In this document: positions 52,643 through 62,564 of the stretch, one piece after another
Layout: each line of letters begins with the position of its first letter
How positions within the stretch are numbered: position 1 is the stretch's first letter
DNA from: Bacteroidota bacterium
Lineage (GTDB): Bacteria > Bacteroidota > Bacteroidia > Cytophagales > Cyclobacteriaceae
DNA: 64,000 nt
Direction of reading: 5' to 3'
Assembly (NCBI GenBank): GCA_018266395.1
Contig: JAFEAM010000009.1
Location: 1 to 64,000, forward strand
Notes under the pieces: generated by a model
The model's input: only the letters and a program-made list of their open reading frames with translations
Database searches by the model: none
What the model was told of the DNA's origin: nothing
Position numbers and translations under genes: made by a program

Positions 52643-54549
52643 TGAACACCGATGTCATCCAGCGGAAGTCATTGAGCGAGGTAAACGCCACCATTGATTC
52701 TACCCATCGCAAGGGCTGGCGAAAGCTGCTGGCGTTTCTTGGTCCTGCTTACCTGGTGAGCGTGGGCTACATGGACCCCGGTAACTGGGCCACCGATATC
52801 GCAGGGGGCAGCCGATTCGGTTATGCACTCATCTGGGTGCTGCTCATGTCTAATTTCATGGCCTTGCTCCTGCAGAGTCTAAGCGCACGCCTGGGAGTAG
52901 TGAGGCAATTGGACCTCGCACAGGCCTCCCGGTCCACCTACCATCCCGCTGTCAATTTCACCCTCTGGATTCTCGCTGAAGTTGCCATTGCTGCCTGCGA
53001 CCTGGCCGAAGTATTGGGAATGGCCATCGGATTGAAGTTACTGTTTGGGCTGCCTCTCGTGTGGGGTGTCAGCATTACTGTTCTGGATACCCTGCTCCTG
53101 CTTATCCTACAAAGCTATGGCATGCGCAAGATCGAGGTGTTCATCATTACACTTGTGGCTATCATCGGCGTATCCTTCCTTGTGGAGATGTTGCTGGCAC
53201 GGCCTTCAGTTTCAGAAATTGCACGTGGACTCGTTCCTTCCTTGCCCAACAATGATGCATTGTACATTGCCATCGGCATTATCGGCGCAACCGTCATGCC
53301 GCATAATCTTTACCTCCACTCCTCCCTTGTACAGACCCGGAGGATTGATCAAACCGAAAAGGGGCTCTGGTCCGCGATCAAGTACAACTTCATTGACTCG
53401 GCAATTGCCCTCAATGCCGCCTTCTTCGTCAATTCGGCCATCCTGATCCTTGCTGCTTCCACTTTCTTCAGGGCCGGAATGTATGAGGTGGCCGATATAG
53501 AAGACGCCTACAAGTTCCTTTCACCACTGCTTGGGACAGACTGGGCCAGCATGCTCTTCGGTATCGCGCTGATCGCAGCAGGCCAGAGTTCGACCATCAC
53601 GGGAACCCTTGCAGGTCAAATCGTGATGGAAGGTTATCTGAATCTTCGCATTGCAGCCTGGTTACGGCGACTGATCACACGACTTATTGCGATCACACCC
53701 GCTTACCTTGTTATTATCTTTTATGGAGAAGAAGAAACTGGCGCCTTGCTGGTTTTAAGCCAGGTCATCCTGAGCCTGCAGCTGGGATTCGCCATTATAC
53801 CACTGATTCACTTCACCAGCGACAAGGAGAAGATGGGGACCTTTGCCATTGGGCCCCTGATGCGCACGGCGGCGTGGATAATTGCTCTGATCATCGTTTC
53901 GCTCAATGTTAAACTCGTCTACGAAGAAGTGAGCGGGTGGCTGGATGCTGCCGGGTCTAATGCATGGATGCTCTGGATCACCATTATACCCATCTGTCTT
54001 GGTGCGCTTGGCCTGCTCCTGTTCATTACCGTCAAACCCTACCTGGAGAAAAGGCAGAAGGAGAAAGAAACCACTGTGCCTCATGGTACAGCCGCACGGC
54101 TTCAGGACCTGGAGAAACCCGTGTACCGGAAGATTGCCATATGTATCGACTTCAGCTCCATTGATGCGCTGGCCATCAGAAGTGCTGTAGCCCAGGGAGG
54201 AAAGGACGCCAGCTATTTGCTCGTGCACGTGGTAGAAACTGCCGGAGCCATGGTCTATGGCAGCGATATTGATGACCGGGAGTCGGCAAAAGACAAAGAT
54301 GCATTGGGACTCTATCTGCAGCAGCTTAAAGACCTGGGTTTTCACGCCGAACTGCAGGTCGGTTTCGGAAACCCCCGCAGGGTCATACCGAAAATTGTTA
54401 AAGGCTTTGAAGCCGACCTGCTTGTTATGGGCGCCCACGGGCACACCTTCTTCAAGGATCTCATCTTTGGAACCACGCTGAACACCGTGCGGCATCGGGT
54501 GAATATACCTGTGCTCATTACGAAAGAACAAAAAGACAAGGGGTCATGA
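52639..54549 (+). CDS. Nramp-family divalent metal transporter with C-terminal UspA domain
   Basis: 636 residues. Residues about 25-455 are an 11-helix Nramp transporter with the metal-site motifs MDPGNWATD in helix 1 and MPHNLYLHS in helix 6. After a linker, residues about 487-636 form a universal stress protein domain (KIAICIDFSS, LLVHVVETAG, and the nucleotide-binding GAHGHTFFKDLIFGTT). Nramp proteins import Mn(II) or Fe(II) with protons; the UspA part may sense ATP and gate transport. It overlaps the repressor upstream and mnmE downstream by four bases each. The fusion is known in some Bacteroidota but its function is untested as far as I know. Confidence 0.92.
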   Translation: MMNTDVIQRKSLSEVNATIDSTHRKGWRKLLAFLGPAYLVSVGYMDPGNWATDIAGGSRFGYALIWVLLMSNFMALLLQSLSARLGVVRQLDLAQASRSTYHPAVNFTLWILAEVAIAACDLAEVLGMAIGLKLLFGLPLVWGVSITVLDTLLLLILQSYGMRKIEVFIITLVAIIGVSFLVEMLLARPSVSEIARGLVPSLPNNDALYIAIGIIGATVMPHNLYLHSSLVQTRRIDQTEKGLWSAIKYNFIDSAIALNAAFFVNSAILILAASTFFRAGMYEVADIEDAYKFLSPLLGTDWASMLFGIALIAAGQSSTITGTLAGQIVMEGYLNLRIAAWLRRLITRLIAITPAYLVIIFYGEEETGALLVLSQVILSLQLGFAIIPLIHFTSDKEKMGTFAIGPLMRTAAWIIALIIVSLNVKLVYEEVSGWLDAAGSNAWMLWITIIPICLGALGLLLFITVKPYLEKRQKEKETTVPHGTAARLQDLEKPVYRKIAICIDFSSIDALAIRSAVAQGGKDASYLLVHVVETAGAMVYGSDIDDRESAKDKDALGLYLQQLKDLGFHAELQVGFGNPRRVIPKIVKGFEADLLVMGAHGHTFFKDLIFGTTLNTVRHRVNIPVLITKEQKDKGS

Positions 54550-55913
54550 TGCATGATCCCGACAGTGTCATTGTAGCGCCCGCAACTCCTCCCGGTGTAA
54601 GCGGCATTGCCATCATACGGCTTTCGGGGAAGGAGGTCTTTGAGGTGGTGACGAAATGCTTCAGAGGATCAGATTTGTCCAGAGCCACCACCCACACCAT
54701 TCATTTTGGCTCCATTGTGGATGGTGAGACTGTTATTGACGAAGTGCTGGTTTCAGTTTTCAGGGAGCCTCATTCCTTTACTAAAGAAAATTCCATCGAA
54801 ATCTCATGCCACGGTTCGCCCGTTGTGGTTCAGCGCATCATCGGAAGTCTTCTTCAACACGGAGCCTCCTTGGCTGAGCCCGGAGAGTTCACCCGACGCG
54901 CTTTCCTCAACGGCAGATTTGACCTCGCACAGGCAGAAGCCGTCGCAGACCTGATCCATGCAGAGACAGACAATGCACGTCAGGCTGCCATCAACCAGAT
55001 GCGTGGCGGATTCTCTGCCGAGATCAGGAAATTAAGGGAAGAGTTGATCCACTTTGCCAGCCTCATAGAGCTGGAACTTGATTTCGGTGAAGAAGATGTG
55101 GAGTTTGCCAGGCGTGATGAGCTCAAGACACTCATTATCAAAATCAAGACACTGATCGTCCGGCTGATGGAGTCCTTCCGCGACGGCAACGTCATAAAGA
55201 ATGGCGTTGCGACCGTTATTGCAGGCAAGCCCAATTCCGGGAAGTCCACCCTGTTGAACGCGTTATTGAAAGAAGAGAAGGCCATCGTATCCGAAATACC
55301 CGGCACCACACGTGATGTCATTGAAGATGAAATCGTGCTTGATGGTGTGCGGTTCCGTTTCATCGATACCGCTGGTCTTCGCGACACCCAGGATGTGGTG
55401 GAAGCCATCGGCGTAGGTCGCACACGCGAGCAACTAAAGAAGGCGTCCCTGGTGCTGCACCTGGTGGATCTCGCGCAGTCCACTGTTGATGGTCTGGAAA
55501 AAGAGGCTGCAGAGTTTCAAGCCAGCGGAGTGCCCGTCATTCATGTCGCCAACAAGATGGATCTCGCTGACGCATTGCTTGTACGGGCCGCAGAGTCAAA
55601 GGGATTCATTCCCATTTCGGCGGCAAAGCAGACACATCTGAAAGAGCTTGAAGCGGAGATTGTCAAACGCTTCCACATTGAAAAGGTCAAGCAGGGCGAT
55701 GTGGTCGTCACCAACTCCCGACACTACGAGGCCCTGCGGCTAACATCCGAGGCGCTCGAGCGTGCCCTCAACGGATTAGACAGCAAAATCACCGGCGACT
55801 TCATCGCCATGGATGTCCGTCAGGCGCTGCACTACCTAGGGGAGATTACAGGTGAGATTACAACCGATGATCTTTTGGGGAACATCTTCAGCAAGTTTTG
55901 TATCGGGAAGTGA
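54546..55913 (+). CDS. mnmE: tRNA modification GTPase MnmE
   Basis: 455 residues. The N-terminal tetrahydrofolate-binding domain has IVAPATPPGVSGIAIIRLSG and the GEFTRRAFLNGRFDLAQAEAV motif. The GTPase domain has GKPNSGKST, the switch region PGTTRD, DTAGLRD and NKMD. The C-terminus is the conserved FCIGK. With MnmG it modifies the wobble uridine of certain tRNAs. It overlaps the Nramp-UspA gene by four bases, an unusual neighbour for this gene. Confidence 0.98.
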   Translation: MMHDPDSVIVAPATPPGVSGIAIIRLSGKEVFEVVTKCFRGSDLSRATTHTIHFGSIVDGETVIDEVLVSVFREPHSFTKENSIEISCHGSPVVVQRIIGSLLQHGASLAEPGEFTRRAFLNGRFDLAQAEAVADLIHAETDNARQAAINQMRGGFSAEIRKLREELIHFASLIELELDFGEEDVEFARRDELKTLIIKIKTLIVRLMESFRDGNVIKNGVATVIAGKPNSGKSTLLNALLKEEKAIVSEIPGTTRDVIEDEIVLDGVRFRFIDTAGLRDTQDVVEAIGVGRTREQLKKASLVLHLVDLAQSTVDGLEKEAAEFQASGVPVIHVANKMDLADALLVRAAESKGFIPISAAKQTHLKELEAEIVKRFHIEKVKQGDVVVTNSRHYEALRLTSEALERALNGLDSKITGDFIAMDVRQALHYLGEITGEITTDDLLGNIFSKFCIGK

Positions 55914-56193
55914 GTTACCAGTCCTCAAAACATCTCCGTTAGATATCAATGAGTTTGAAAGAAACCTGCAATGATGACAATTGTCTGGCTTGAAGATGAC
56001 CTTAATCGAAACCAGCTCACAAAATCCCCTTCTGGCACCAACCTCAGGTATTGCCTATCTGGAACTTGAAAAAATCAGTCCCGGCAGCCGATAACAATCT
56101 TAGTCCAAAGTAATCATGGTTACAGACCTTCAAATGCTGATGGTCTAATTTCGGGTATTCCTTAATACAATGTAAAACTTAAACACGCCAGTT

Positions 56194-56838
56194 ATGAAGA
56201 TGCGAATTTCAGTGTTATTTCTTTTCCTGTTGGTTTTAATGCGGGCCGCTGCCCAAGATCAGACACAGGACCGCGACCAGGTGCGTTTACAGGAACATTT
56301 GTTGTATCAGGACGGAAAAGTCTATCAGGTCAGAGATCAGGACAGAATTCAACTGCAGCAACAATTGACACTTAAAAACGGAACCGTTGTAAACCCCGAT
56401 GGCACTTGCCAATTGGAAAACAAGAAACAACTCAGACTAAAGAACGGTGAGTGTCTTGACATGGACGGGAATCAATACAAAAACCAGGAACAATTCCGCC
56501 AGCAGACACAGGCACGACAGCGGGCAATGGCACAGGAGCATCTGATGCTGCAGAACGGTCAAATGTATCGCGTGCAAAATCAGAATCAAACCAGGCTCAA
56601 CGAGCAGTATAAGTTAAAAAACGGAGACGTTGTCAATCCTGACGGAACCGGGCAAATGAAGAACGGTAACAAGTATCAATTGAAAAACGGCGAATGCCTT
56701 GATCCTGATGGAAACCGGTACATGAACCAGGAAAAGTTCCAGGAAAAAATGATGCAACAGAACCGTGAAAAAATGGAAAAAGAGAAGGGGGTTGACAAGA
56801 TGAAAGGTAACAAACCTGATAAGAAACACGGTCATTAG
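56194..56838 (+). CDS. DUF6799-like duplicated repeat protein, exported
   Basis: 214 residues. A signal peptide (about 1-20, RAAAQ) is followed by two near-identical repeats, about residues 32-104 and 113-185. Each has (Q)EHL(L/M)xQ(D/N)G(K/Q), then LKNGxVVNPDG and LKNGECLDxDGN. This fits the DUF6799 domain of Bacteroidota. The tail is Lys/Met/Glu-rich and ends KKHGH. The protein is Gln-rich and very polar. Function is unknown; metal or surface binding is speculation. A strong hairpin terminator follows. Confidence 0.85.
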   Translation: MKMRISVLFLFLLVLMRAAAQDQTQDRDQVRLQEHLLYQDGKVYQVRDQDRIQLQQQLTLKNGTVVNPDGTCQLENKKQLRLKNGECLDMDGNQYKNQEQFRQQTQARQRAMAQEHLMLQNGQMYRVQNQNQTRLNEQYKLKNGDVVNPDGTGQMKNGNKYQLKNGECLDPDGNRYMNQEKFQEKMMQQNREKMEKEKGVDKMKGNKPDKKHGH

Positions 56839-56847
56839 TACACAGAC

Positions 56848-56880
56848 TGAGAAGTTGCACCCGGGCGATGCAACTTCTCA
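56848..56880 (+). terminator. Intrinsic terminator after the DUF6799-like gene
   Basis: Perfect 12-bp stem TGAGAAGTTGCA / TGCAACTTCTCA with a nine-base loop, followed by TTTGTC, starting nine bases after the stop codon. It excludes the first in-frame ATG of the next gene as a start. Confidence 0.8.
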
Positions 56881-56903
56881 TTTGTCACTTATCCATGACA
56901 CCC

Positions 56904-57791
56904 ATGAAGTCCAACCCCGCCTTTCTTGCTTTACTGATCACTTTACTAAGCTTTTCTGCCCCGGCTCAAAATCTTAATACCTACAAAACCCAGCAACGAG
57001 ACAGCACCCAGAAAAAATCACAGCTGCGGGTCGGGCTGCGTTACACCAGTGACTACTATTTCATGGGACGGGCTGACTCACTTGCAGCGCCCTACTTGTC
57101 CCCTTCCATCAGTTACTTTCACAAATCAGGATTTTTCGTGCACAGCTCCTTGTCCTACCTTACCTCGAAAGGAGAGCAACGAGTCGACCTGATCACACTT
57201 TCAGGCGGATACGACTATTTTGGTAAGAAATTGGCACTGGGCGCATCTTTAACTCACTACTATTTCAACAGCGATAGTTATGTGGTTCAGTCCGTGATGA
57301 CTTCATACCTGAATGCCTACGCGGCCTACGACTTGAATATTTTCACCATCTACAGCGATGTCAGTTTAGGCATTAGCCAAAGCACAGATATATTTCTGGG
57401 TGCAGAAATCAACAGAACATTCTATGCGATAAGGAATCATCTGCTGATCACCCCCACGCTAAGCATGAACGCGGGTTCTCAGAAATACTATGACGAATAT
57501 TACATTTATCGCAGCAGCAAGTCAGGTTACGGATATGGCAAAGGGAAAGGTCCCGGTTCCGGTCAGTCGTCAACCCCTTCGACACAAATACTGGAATCCA
57601 CTAGTTTCAATATTTTGGACTACGAAGCCGCTGTACAGGTGGCTTATAAAATCGGCAAAACGCGATTTTACGTTTCTTCAGTGTGGCTCATGCCGGTGAA
57701 TCCCTCTACGCTGATTACCGATCAAGGAACCGTAACGGAAGAATTAAAAAATGGCTTCTATTATTCTACCGGGGTCCGCTTTACCTTTTAG
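56904..57791 (+). CDS. Outer-membrane beta-barrel protein
   Basis: 295 residues from ATG 56904, just past the terminator; 56895 is also possible. A signal peptide (about 1-22, FSAPAQ) precedes about twelve alternating beta strands (for example LRVGLRYTSDYYFMG, FFVHSSLSYL, LALGASLTHYYF) ending GVRFTF, typical of an outer-membrane barrel. A low-complexity GYGYGKGKGPGSGQ loop is near residue 220. It may be a porin or a cell-surface barrel. The ligand is unknown; it is downstream of, but terminator-separated from, the DUF6799-like gene. Confidence 0.8.
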   Translation: MKSNPAFLALLITLLSFSAPAQNLNTYKTQQRDSTQKKSQLRVGLRYTSDYYFMGRADSLAAPYLSPSISYFHKSGFFVHSSLSYLTSKGEQRVDLITLSGGYDYFGKKLALGASLTHYYFNSDSYVVQSVMTSYLNAYAAYDLNIFTIYSDVSLGISQSTDIFLGAEINRTFYAIRNHLLITPTLSMNAGSQKYYDEYYIYRSSKSGYGYGKGKGPGSGQSSTPSTQILESTSFNILDYEAAVQVAYKIGKTRFYVSSVWLMPVNPSTLITDQGTVTEELKNGFYYSTGVRFTF

Positions 57792-58083
57792 AACAAGAGA
57801 TCCATAAAAATCAATTAGTACTGCATGAATTGAGTTCACTTACTCTATTTCATTCTGCCTCATTTACAATTGTCCGGCAGCTCTGACAATAACCTTCTTA
57901 ACAGGAGATAGATCAAGACAATACATGTTGTGAGTATTGTATTAAGTACCTGTCTTTAGATAAATCAAAGAATGAAGACTTTCCCCGACTAACTAACCAT
58001 CTGATCAATAGCCCCGGAAGGTAAAGAATTTCACGAACTATTATTCCTAATAAGAAGTCCATTACTGATTACTTCCGAAACAA

Positions 58084-58446
58084 TTACCTCTTTCTTGGTT
58101 TACCCTTTCCCGTCTTCTTTGAAGCCTTGGCCCGTTTATTAAAATCAAGCGCGAGTCCAATCCAGTAGTCAAAATCCTCCCTGGACTTGATGCCGGTCTC
58201 ATCCACCAGCACATAGCCGATCATGGGACGATTGGTAAAGTCCATAGTCCTACATCCTGGCCGCCCGGTTGCCTCCTCATGCAGCGCGGGATCAATCCTG
58301 CACATCAGCTCGTCCTTGATGATGCCGACGCACATCTTTCCATTGTACATGAAGGTGAGTCCACCCATCATCTCCTTTTCCTCCACGCGCTTCAGATCTG
58401 CAAGTCTTTCTCTGATCCTGCCTGCGAGTCTTTCGTCGTATGCCAT
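58084..58446 (-). CDS. TfoX/Sxy N-terminal-domain protein
   Basis: 120 residues with one TfoX-N domain (MAYDERLAGRIRERLADL, KEMMGGLTFMYNGKMCVGII, DELMCRIDPA) and a basic tail KKTGKGKPRKR. The C-terminal TfoX domain is missing, as in many stand-alone members. In Gammaproteobacteria TfoX controls competence; in Bacteroidota the role is unknown. The basic tail could bind nucleic acid. It stands alone. Confidence 0.9.
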   Translation of the reverse strand: MAYDERLAGRIRERLADLKRVEEKEMMGGLTFMYNGKMCVGIIKDELMCRIDPALHEEATGRPGCRTMDFTNRPMIGYVLVDETGIKSREDFDYWIGLALDFNKRAKASKKTGKGKPRKR

Positions 58447-58560
58447 AAATGTGAAATAGGTGGATATTCGGATCCCTCAATCAATATGTGCGCACTGGTA
58501 ACGGATGAAATGCTTCTGGCCGTAAATCCAGAAGAGACTCCATTAATCTCGCGGCAGTCT

Positions 58561-59094
58561 TTACTTATTCCTGTTCAGATAAAGCGAAAACCCCACTTTT
58601 ACGGCAAAAGAACTTGAGATGGAATTTCCTCCATCGGTGTCTCCGCTGGTCCATACGAGGCTGGGTTCGACAGCAATGTTGTCAGTGATAAATGCGGCAT
58701 AACCCGCTTCAATGGGAATGGTGGTGGAACTGGAACTGGATGAACTTCCTGAACTTGAATAACTGGCGCTGACGGTGTTGATGCCAATACCGCCAAATAT
58801 CTTGCCCTGGAAGTAGTAACGTCCGAAGATACCAAGGGTGGTGAGGCCCGCTGACGAACTGCCCTGACTCGCATGCGTGTAGCCAATGGTTACACCCGCA
58901 GTAAGATTGTCCATGAAGAAATAACCGGTCCGTCCATCGATGTTGAAGTTGGACAATGAGGACCCACCCGACTTGTAACTGTAGCTGGTAAAACCGAGCG
59001 CAGATGAAGCGCCAACAAACCACGCACCTTTATTGATCTGTGCCTGGGCTGTACCGAACGCAAAAAGAGCAAACAGCAAAATGAGTTTTTTCAT
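58561..59094 (-). CDS. Small outer-membrane beta-barrel protein
   Basis: 177 residues from ATG 59094 (MKKLILLFALFAFGTAQAQ), a clear signal peptide; a longer frame to 59121 is not needed. Alternating strands (GAWFVGASSALGFTSYSYKSG, LTAGVTIGYTHA, FGRYYFQGKIFGGIGINTVS) end SFAVKVGFSLYLNRNK. A serine-rich loop of about a dozen Ser near residue 120 is encoded by a short repeat. Likely an OmpX/opacity-type eight-strand barrel, function unknown. Confidence 0.82.
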   Translation of the reverse strand: MKKLILLFALFAFGTAQAQINKGAWFVGASSALGFTSYSYKSGGSSLSNFNIDGRTGYFFMDNLTAGVTIGYTHASQGSSSAGLTTLGIFGRYYFQGKIFGGIGINTVSASYSSSGSSSSSSSTTIPIEAGYAAFITDNIAVEPSLVWTSGDTDGGNSISSSFAVKVGFSLYLNRNK

Positions 59095-59355
59095 GAATAC
59101 GGGTTTAAATTTGTCAAACAACTACACTTAGATAATGATAAAGTTCCGATATCTCACGGCAAGTGACAAGAGATTACAGTTGAATTGCCCATCCATCCGG
59201 TGATTTGTCAACCACTGATGTAGTCTGCACGGTAAGTCTACTTCTTTTTAATTACCCAGTCTGAGGCTGAGCAGACTAGAAACAAAATCCGGCACCCGGA
59301 TTGTCAACTGCGTTGGCTGGAATTGAGAATCGATGAAGAATTAATGACGCCATCT

Positions 59356-60099
59356 TCAATCGTTAGCGTCTGATTTCGGTTTGGCCCTGTTAAGAAATTG
59401 CTTGATCCTGATCCTGATGATGCCGTCTGAGGAGTCAAATTCAGTATCAACCGTATTTCTTGCCACCTGGTACATATACTGCAGTTCGAACCGCCATGTA
59501 TAATTAAGTCGATAGCCGAGCCCTGCGCGAAAGCGATAACGGTTGGTGTATCGCTCTTCCAGGTTGTGATCGATCACCACAAATGCTTCAGCATCGAGCG
59601 TCAGGTAGAGAAGTTGATCACCTGAAAACATCGTAGGCTTATTGAGAGGTGCAATTGTTTCTGCCCGAAAACGGGTACGGTTACTGTGGGTCCACTCCCC
59701 TGTCTCGATGTTCTGCAGATTTCTTTGCTCAAAGCGAACCAGGAGTCGCGTAAGAATCCTTTTATGAGGCGTAAAGTTTATGCGCGTTCCGATCATTTCC
59801 CTGATCTCGTCAGTACTCCTGGTATTATTCTGATTCGTGCGGTTGACCATGGCCGCGCACTGGATGTCGAAACGCTCAGATGGTGACCATTCAGGTGTTA
59901 TCATAAATGAAAAGGTGCTCCAGCGTGGACTTCCCTCGTAGACGGCGTAGGTAGGAGCGAATTCGATATTAAACTGATTCGCGAAGGGGTAATTCAGCAT
60001 GTATTCGGCCCACGCCTGGTTTACCTGTGACTTTCCCTCAACAGTCGCTGAAAGAAAAAGTAACAAGCTGACTCCCGCCCTGATCCATGCCGGCGTCAT
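59356..60099 (-). CDS. DUF2490-like outer-membrane protein
   Basis: 247 residues from ATG 60099; an in-frame TTG at 60123 would add eight and leave six bases after the sulfatase stop. A signal peptide is followed by the DUF2490-like pattern: AWAEYMLNYPFANQFNIEFAP, RILTRLLVRFEQRNLQ and a C-terminal YRFRAGLGYRLNYTWRFELQYMYQ. Likely a beta-barrel, function unknown. It lies just after the sulfatase gene on the same strand, so co-transcription is possible. Confidence 0.75.
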   Translation of the reverse strand: MTPAWIRAGVSLLLFLSATVEGKSQVNQAWAEYMLNYPFANQFNIEFAPTYAVYEGSPRWSTFSFMITPEWSPSERFDIQCAAMVNRTNQNNTRSTDEIREMIGTRINFTPHKRILTRLLVRFEQRNLQNIETGEWTHSNRTRFRAETIAPLNKPTMFSGDQLLYLTLDAEAFVVIDHNLEERYTNRYRFRAGLGYRLNYTWRFELQYMYQVARNTVDTEFDSSDGIIRIRIKQFLNRAKPKSDAND

Positions 60100-60129
60100 T
60101 AATCGTGCAACGTTCCGCTTCAAAAAGGC

Positions 60130-62493
60130 CTATTTGGTTACCTCCACCACCACTTTGGCAATCTTGCCATTGAAGTGATTGTGCATTTGAGGATAGTCAT
60201 TGCTGACATTGGTCTCACGGTCCATTCCCACATCCACACCTTCATCGCCGGAAAATGAGAACGGCTCTGTTTTGGGAATCCTGCCGTTGGCCACTTGCTT
60301 CCCGTCAACATAGAGCAGGCAGACTCCACCGGAAGCAGGCTTCAACTCATCAATATTGAATTCATACTTGATGGTGTGTTTCCCGGCACTTAGTGAAGGA
60401 CCTGCAATTTTCGTCCGCTCCAGGCCAAAGAAATTGTACTCGTGGCACGGCTTGCCATTCAAAGTATAAAGTGACCAGCCTCCGAATTTGCCTGCCTGTG
60501 AGATGATAACTCCATTTGCCTTGGCGGGCACATCAACCTCAGCAGTGATGGTATAACTGTGGGTTTTAATGTTGATGAATACATTCTCCATGATGCCGGT
60601 CATTCCTTCATAGAGACTGAGACTCTTGCGCTCGCCTAACAAGTCGGGGCGCCCAGCGATGGCTGCATTCAGTCGCTCGGACCGTCGGTCATCAATGGGG
60701 AATACATAGTTTTCTTTGGCAACCTCATCAAATTTCGCTTTCAGTTCCTTAAGCTTTTCCGGATTGGAGGCAGCCAGGTTATTGCTCTCTGAGAAATCCT
60801 CCCTGACATTGTAGAGTTCCCAAACATCATCCTTGAGCGGTGGCAGGGGAACGACCAGCCAGGGTATGGAATGACGGGCGGCTGCGACCCATCCGTCATG
60901 ATAAATCGCCCTGTTGCCAAACATCTCAAAGTACTGGGTGGTGTGTGTTTCAGGTGCGGATGAATTATCAAATGAGTAGACTAATGAAGTTCCGCTGAAG
61001 GGTATTTGCTCCGTGCCGTTTACCGTCTTCGGGAAGGGCAGTTTGGTCGCTTCAAGTATTGTGGGCGCGATATCGGTTACATGTGAAAACTGGGATCGCA
61101 ATTCACCTTTTGATTTCACCCTGTTGGGCCAATGCACTACCATTCCGTTGCGGGTTCCGCCAAAGTGAGAAGCCACCTGCTTCGCCCATTGAAACGGCGT
61201 GTTCATGGCATGGGCCCAACCTACGGCAAAGTGTGGAAAAGTATTGGGTCCTCCCCACTCTTCGTAATGAGGCATCATCTGTGATGACTTTCCAATGATG
61301 CCATTCAACGCCATCATCTCATTGTAGTTTCCTTCCGGGCCTCCCTCGGCGCTGGCACCATTATCACCTACGATGTAAAATACCAGCGTATTGTCCAGAA
61401 TGTTCATGCCCTGCATGGCATCAATCAATCGGCCTACTTCATGATCGGTGTGCTCGGCAAAACCGGCGAAAGTCTCCATCTGACGAGAAAAGAGTTTCTT
61501 CTGTTCAGCGGTGAGATTGTCCCATGCTTCAATTTCTGCTGGTCGTGCAGTAAGCTTTGTGTCCTTCGGTATCACGCCCAATTCCTTCTGACGGGCGAAA
61601 ATTTCTTCACGCAACTTATCCCAACCCTGGTCAAACTTGCCTTTGTATTTGTCGATATAGGCCTTGGGTGCATGGTGAGGTGCATGGGTGGCACCAGTGG
61701 CGAAATACATGAAGAATGGCTTATCGGGCGTCAGGGATTGCTGTGCCTGCAGCCAATTCAAAGCCTGATCAGTCATGTCCGTTGTAAAATGGTAATCCGG
61801 CTTCATCTCCGGCTCAACCCTGATGGTGCCATCATAGACAGCAGGAGCCCATTGGTTGGTCTCCCCTCCTATAAATCCATAGAATTTCTCAAAGCCGGAG
61901 TGGGTTGGCCAGCGGTCAAATGGACCGGATGCCGATACCTCCCATGGAGGTGTCTCATGGTATTTACCAAAAGCAGCGGTGTTATAACCATTCAGCCTCA
62001 TCATTTCGGCAAGAGGTGTTACCCGGTTGGGCCTGATTCCTGTATTACCCGGGAAGGCAGTCGCCAGCTCCATGATTGCACCGGCATTATTAAGATGGTG
62101 ATTGCGGCCAGTGAGCAACGCCATGCGAGTAGGTGAGCACAATGAGGTAGTATGGAACCGATTATATCTGAGTCCGCCTGCGGCAAGGCGGTCCAGGTTT
62201 GGCATCTGGCAGGGTCCTCCGAATGCATTGGAAGCACCGAACCCGATGTCATCGATCAATATGACCAGGACATTAGGGGCACCGGTTGGCGCCTTTACCT
62301 CGAACCGGGACGGCGCCTTTGCGTTGCGGGCATCCAGGGTCGTATCATGGGCATAAACGGGCTCCTGAATCGGAAGGACGGTTCGATCAAGGCCGCCGGA
62401 GTTGTTGGCGGAAGTATTTGTCTGATGATCTTTGGTTGTACAGGCCGAAACAAGGAGTATAATAACAACTGTTAGTCTGAGGGGTGCGTTCAT
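60130..62493 (-). CDS. Arylsulfatase-family lipoprotein
   Basis: 787 residues. A lipoprotein signal ends at Cys18 (LLVSAC). The sulfatase domain has metal residues Asp81-Asp82 (LILIDDIGFG) and the formylglycine signature Cys119-Ser-Pro-Thr-Arg123, so it is a Cys-type enzyme. A second motif, FGKYHETPPW, and ATGATHAPHH complete the active site. A long C-terminal domain (about 600-787) is beta-rich and lectin-like (GGWSLYTLNGKPCHEYNFFG). It hydrolyses sulfate esters or related phosphonates in the periplasm or at the surface. No sulfatase-maturing enzyme is in the window. Confidence 0.92.
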   Translation of the reverse strand: MNAPLRLTVVIILLVSACTTKDHQTNTSANNSGGLDRTVLPIQEPVYAHDTTLDARNAKAPSRFEVKAPTGAPNVLVILIDDIGFGASNAFGGPCQMPNLDRLAAGGLRYNRFHTTSLCSPTRMALLTGRNHHLNNAGAIMELATAFPGNTGIRPNRVTPLAEMMRLNGYNTAAFGKYHETPPWEVSASGPFDRWPTHSGFEKFYGFIGGETNQWAPAVYDGTIRVEPEMKPDYHFTTDMTDQALNWLQAQQSLTPDKPFFMYFATGATHAPHHAPKAYIDKYKGKFDQGWDKLREEIFARQKELGVIPKDTKLTARPAEIEAWDNLTAEQKKLFSRQMETFAGFAEHTDHEVGRLIDAMQGMNILDNTLVFYIVGDNGASAEGGPEGNYNEMMALNGIIGKSSQMMPHYEEWGGPNTFPHFAVGWAHAMNTPFQWAKQVASHFGGTRNGMVVHWPNRVKSKGELRSQFSHVTDIAPTILEATKLPFPKTVNGTEQIPFSGTSLVYSFDNSSAPETHTTQYFEMFGNRAIYHDGWVAAARHSIPWLVVPLPPLKDDVWELYNVREDFSESNNLAASNPEKLKELKAKFDEVAKENYVFPIDDRRSERLNAAIAGRPDLLGERKSLSLYEGMTGIMENVFINIKTHSYTITAEVDVPAKANGVIISQAGKFGGWSLYTLNGKPCHEYNFFGLERTKIAGPSLSAGKHTIKYEFNIDELKPASGGVCLLYVDGKQVANGRIPKTEPFSFSGDEGVDVGMDRETNVSNDYPQMHNHFNGKIAKVVVEVTK

Positions 62494-62564
62494 GTTCAGG
62501 ATAGTGTTTTGGGCCCCTAAACTAGATAATCAGACGGTGAATACAAGGCACCCAGGGCAATGAC

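Noticed and set aside
55967..56092. Two short frames of about 32 codons after mnmE, one starting MMTIVWLEDD like a receiver domain
   Set aside because: Both are too short, out of frame with each other, and no second half of a receiver follows; probably chance.
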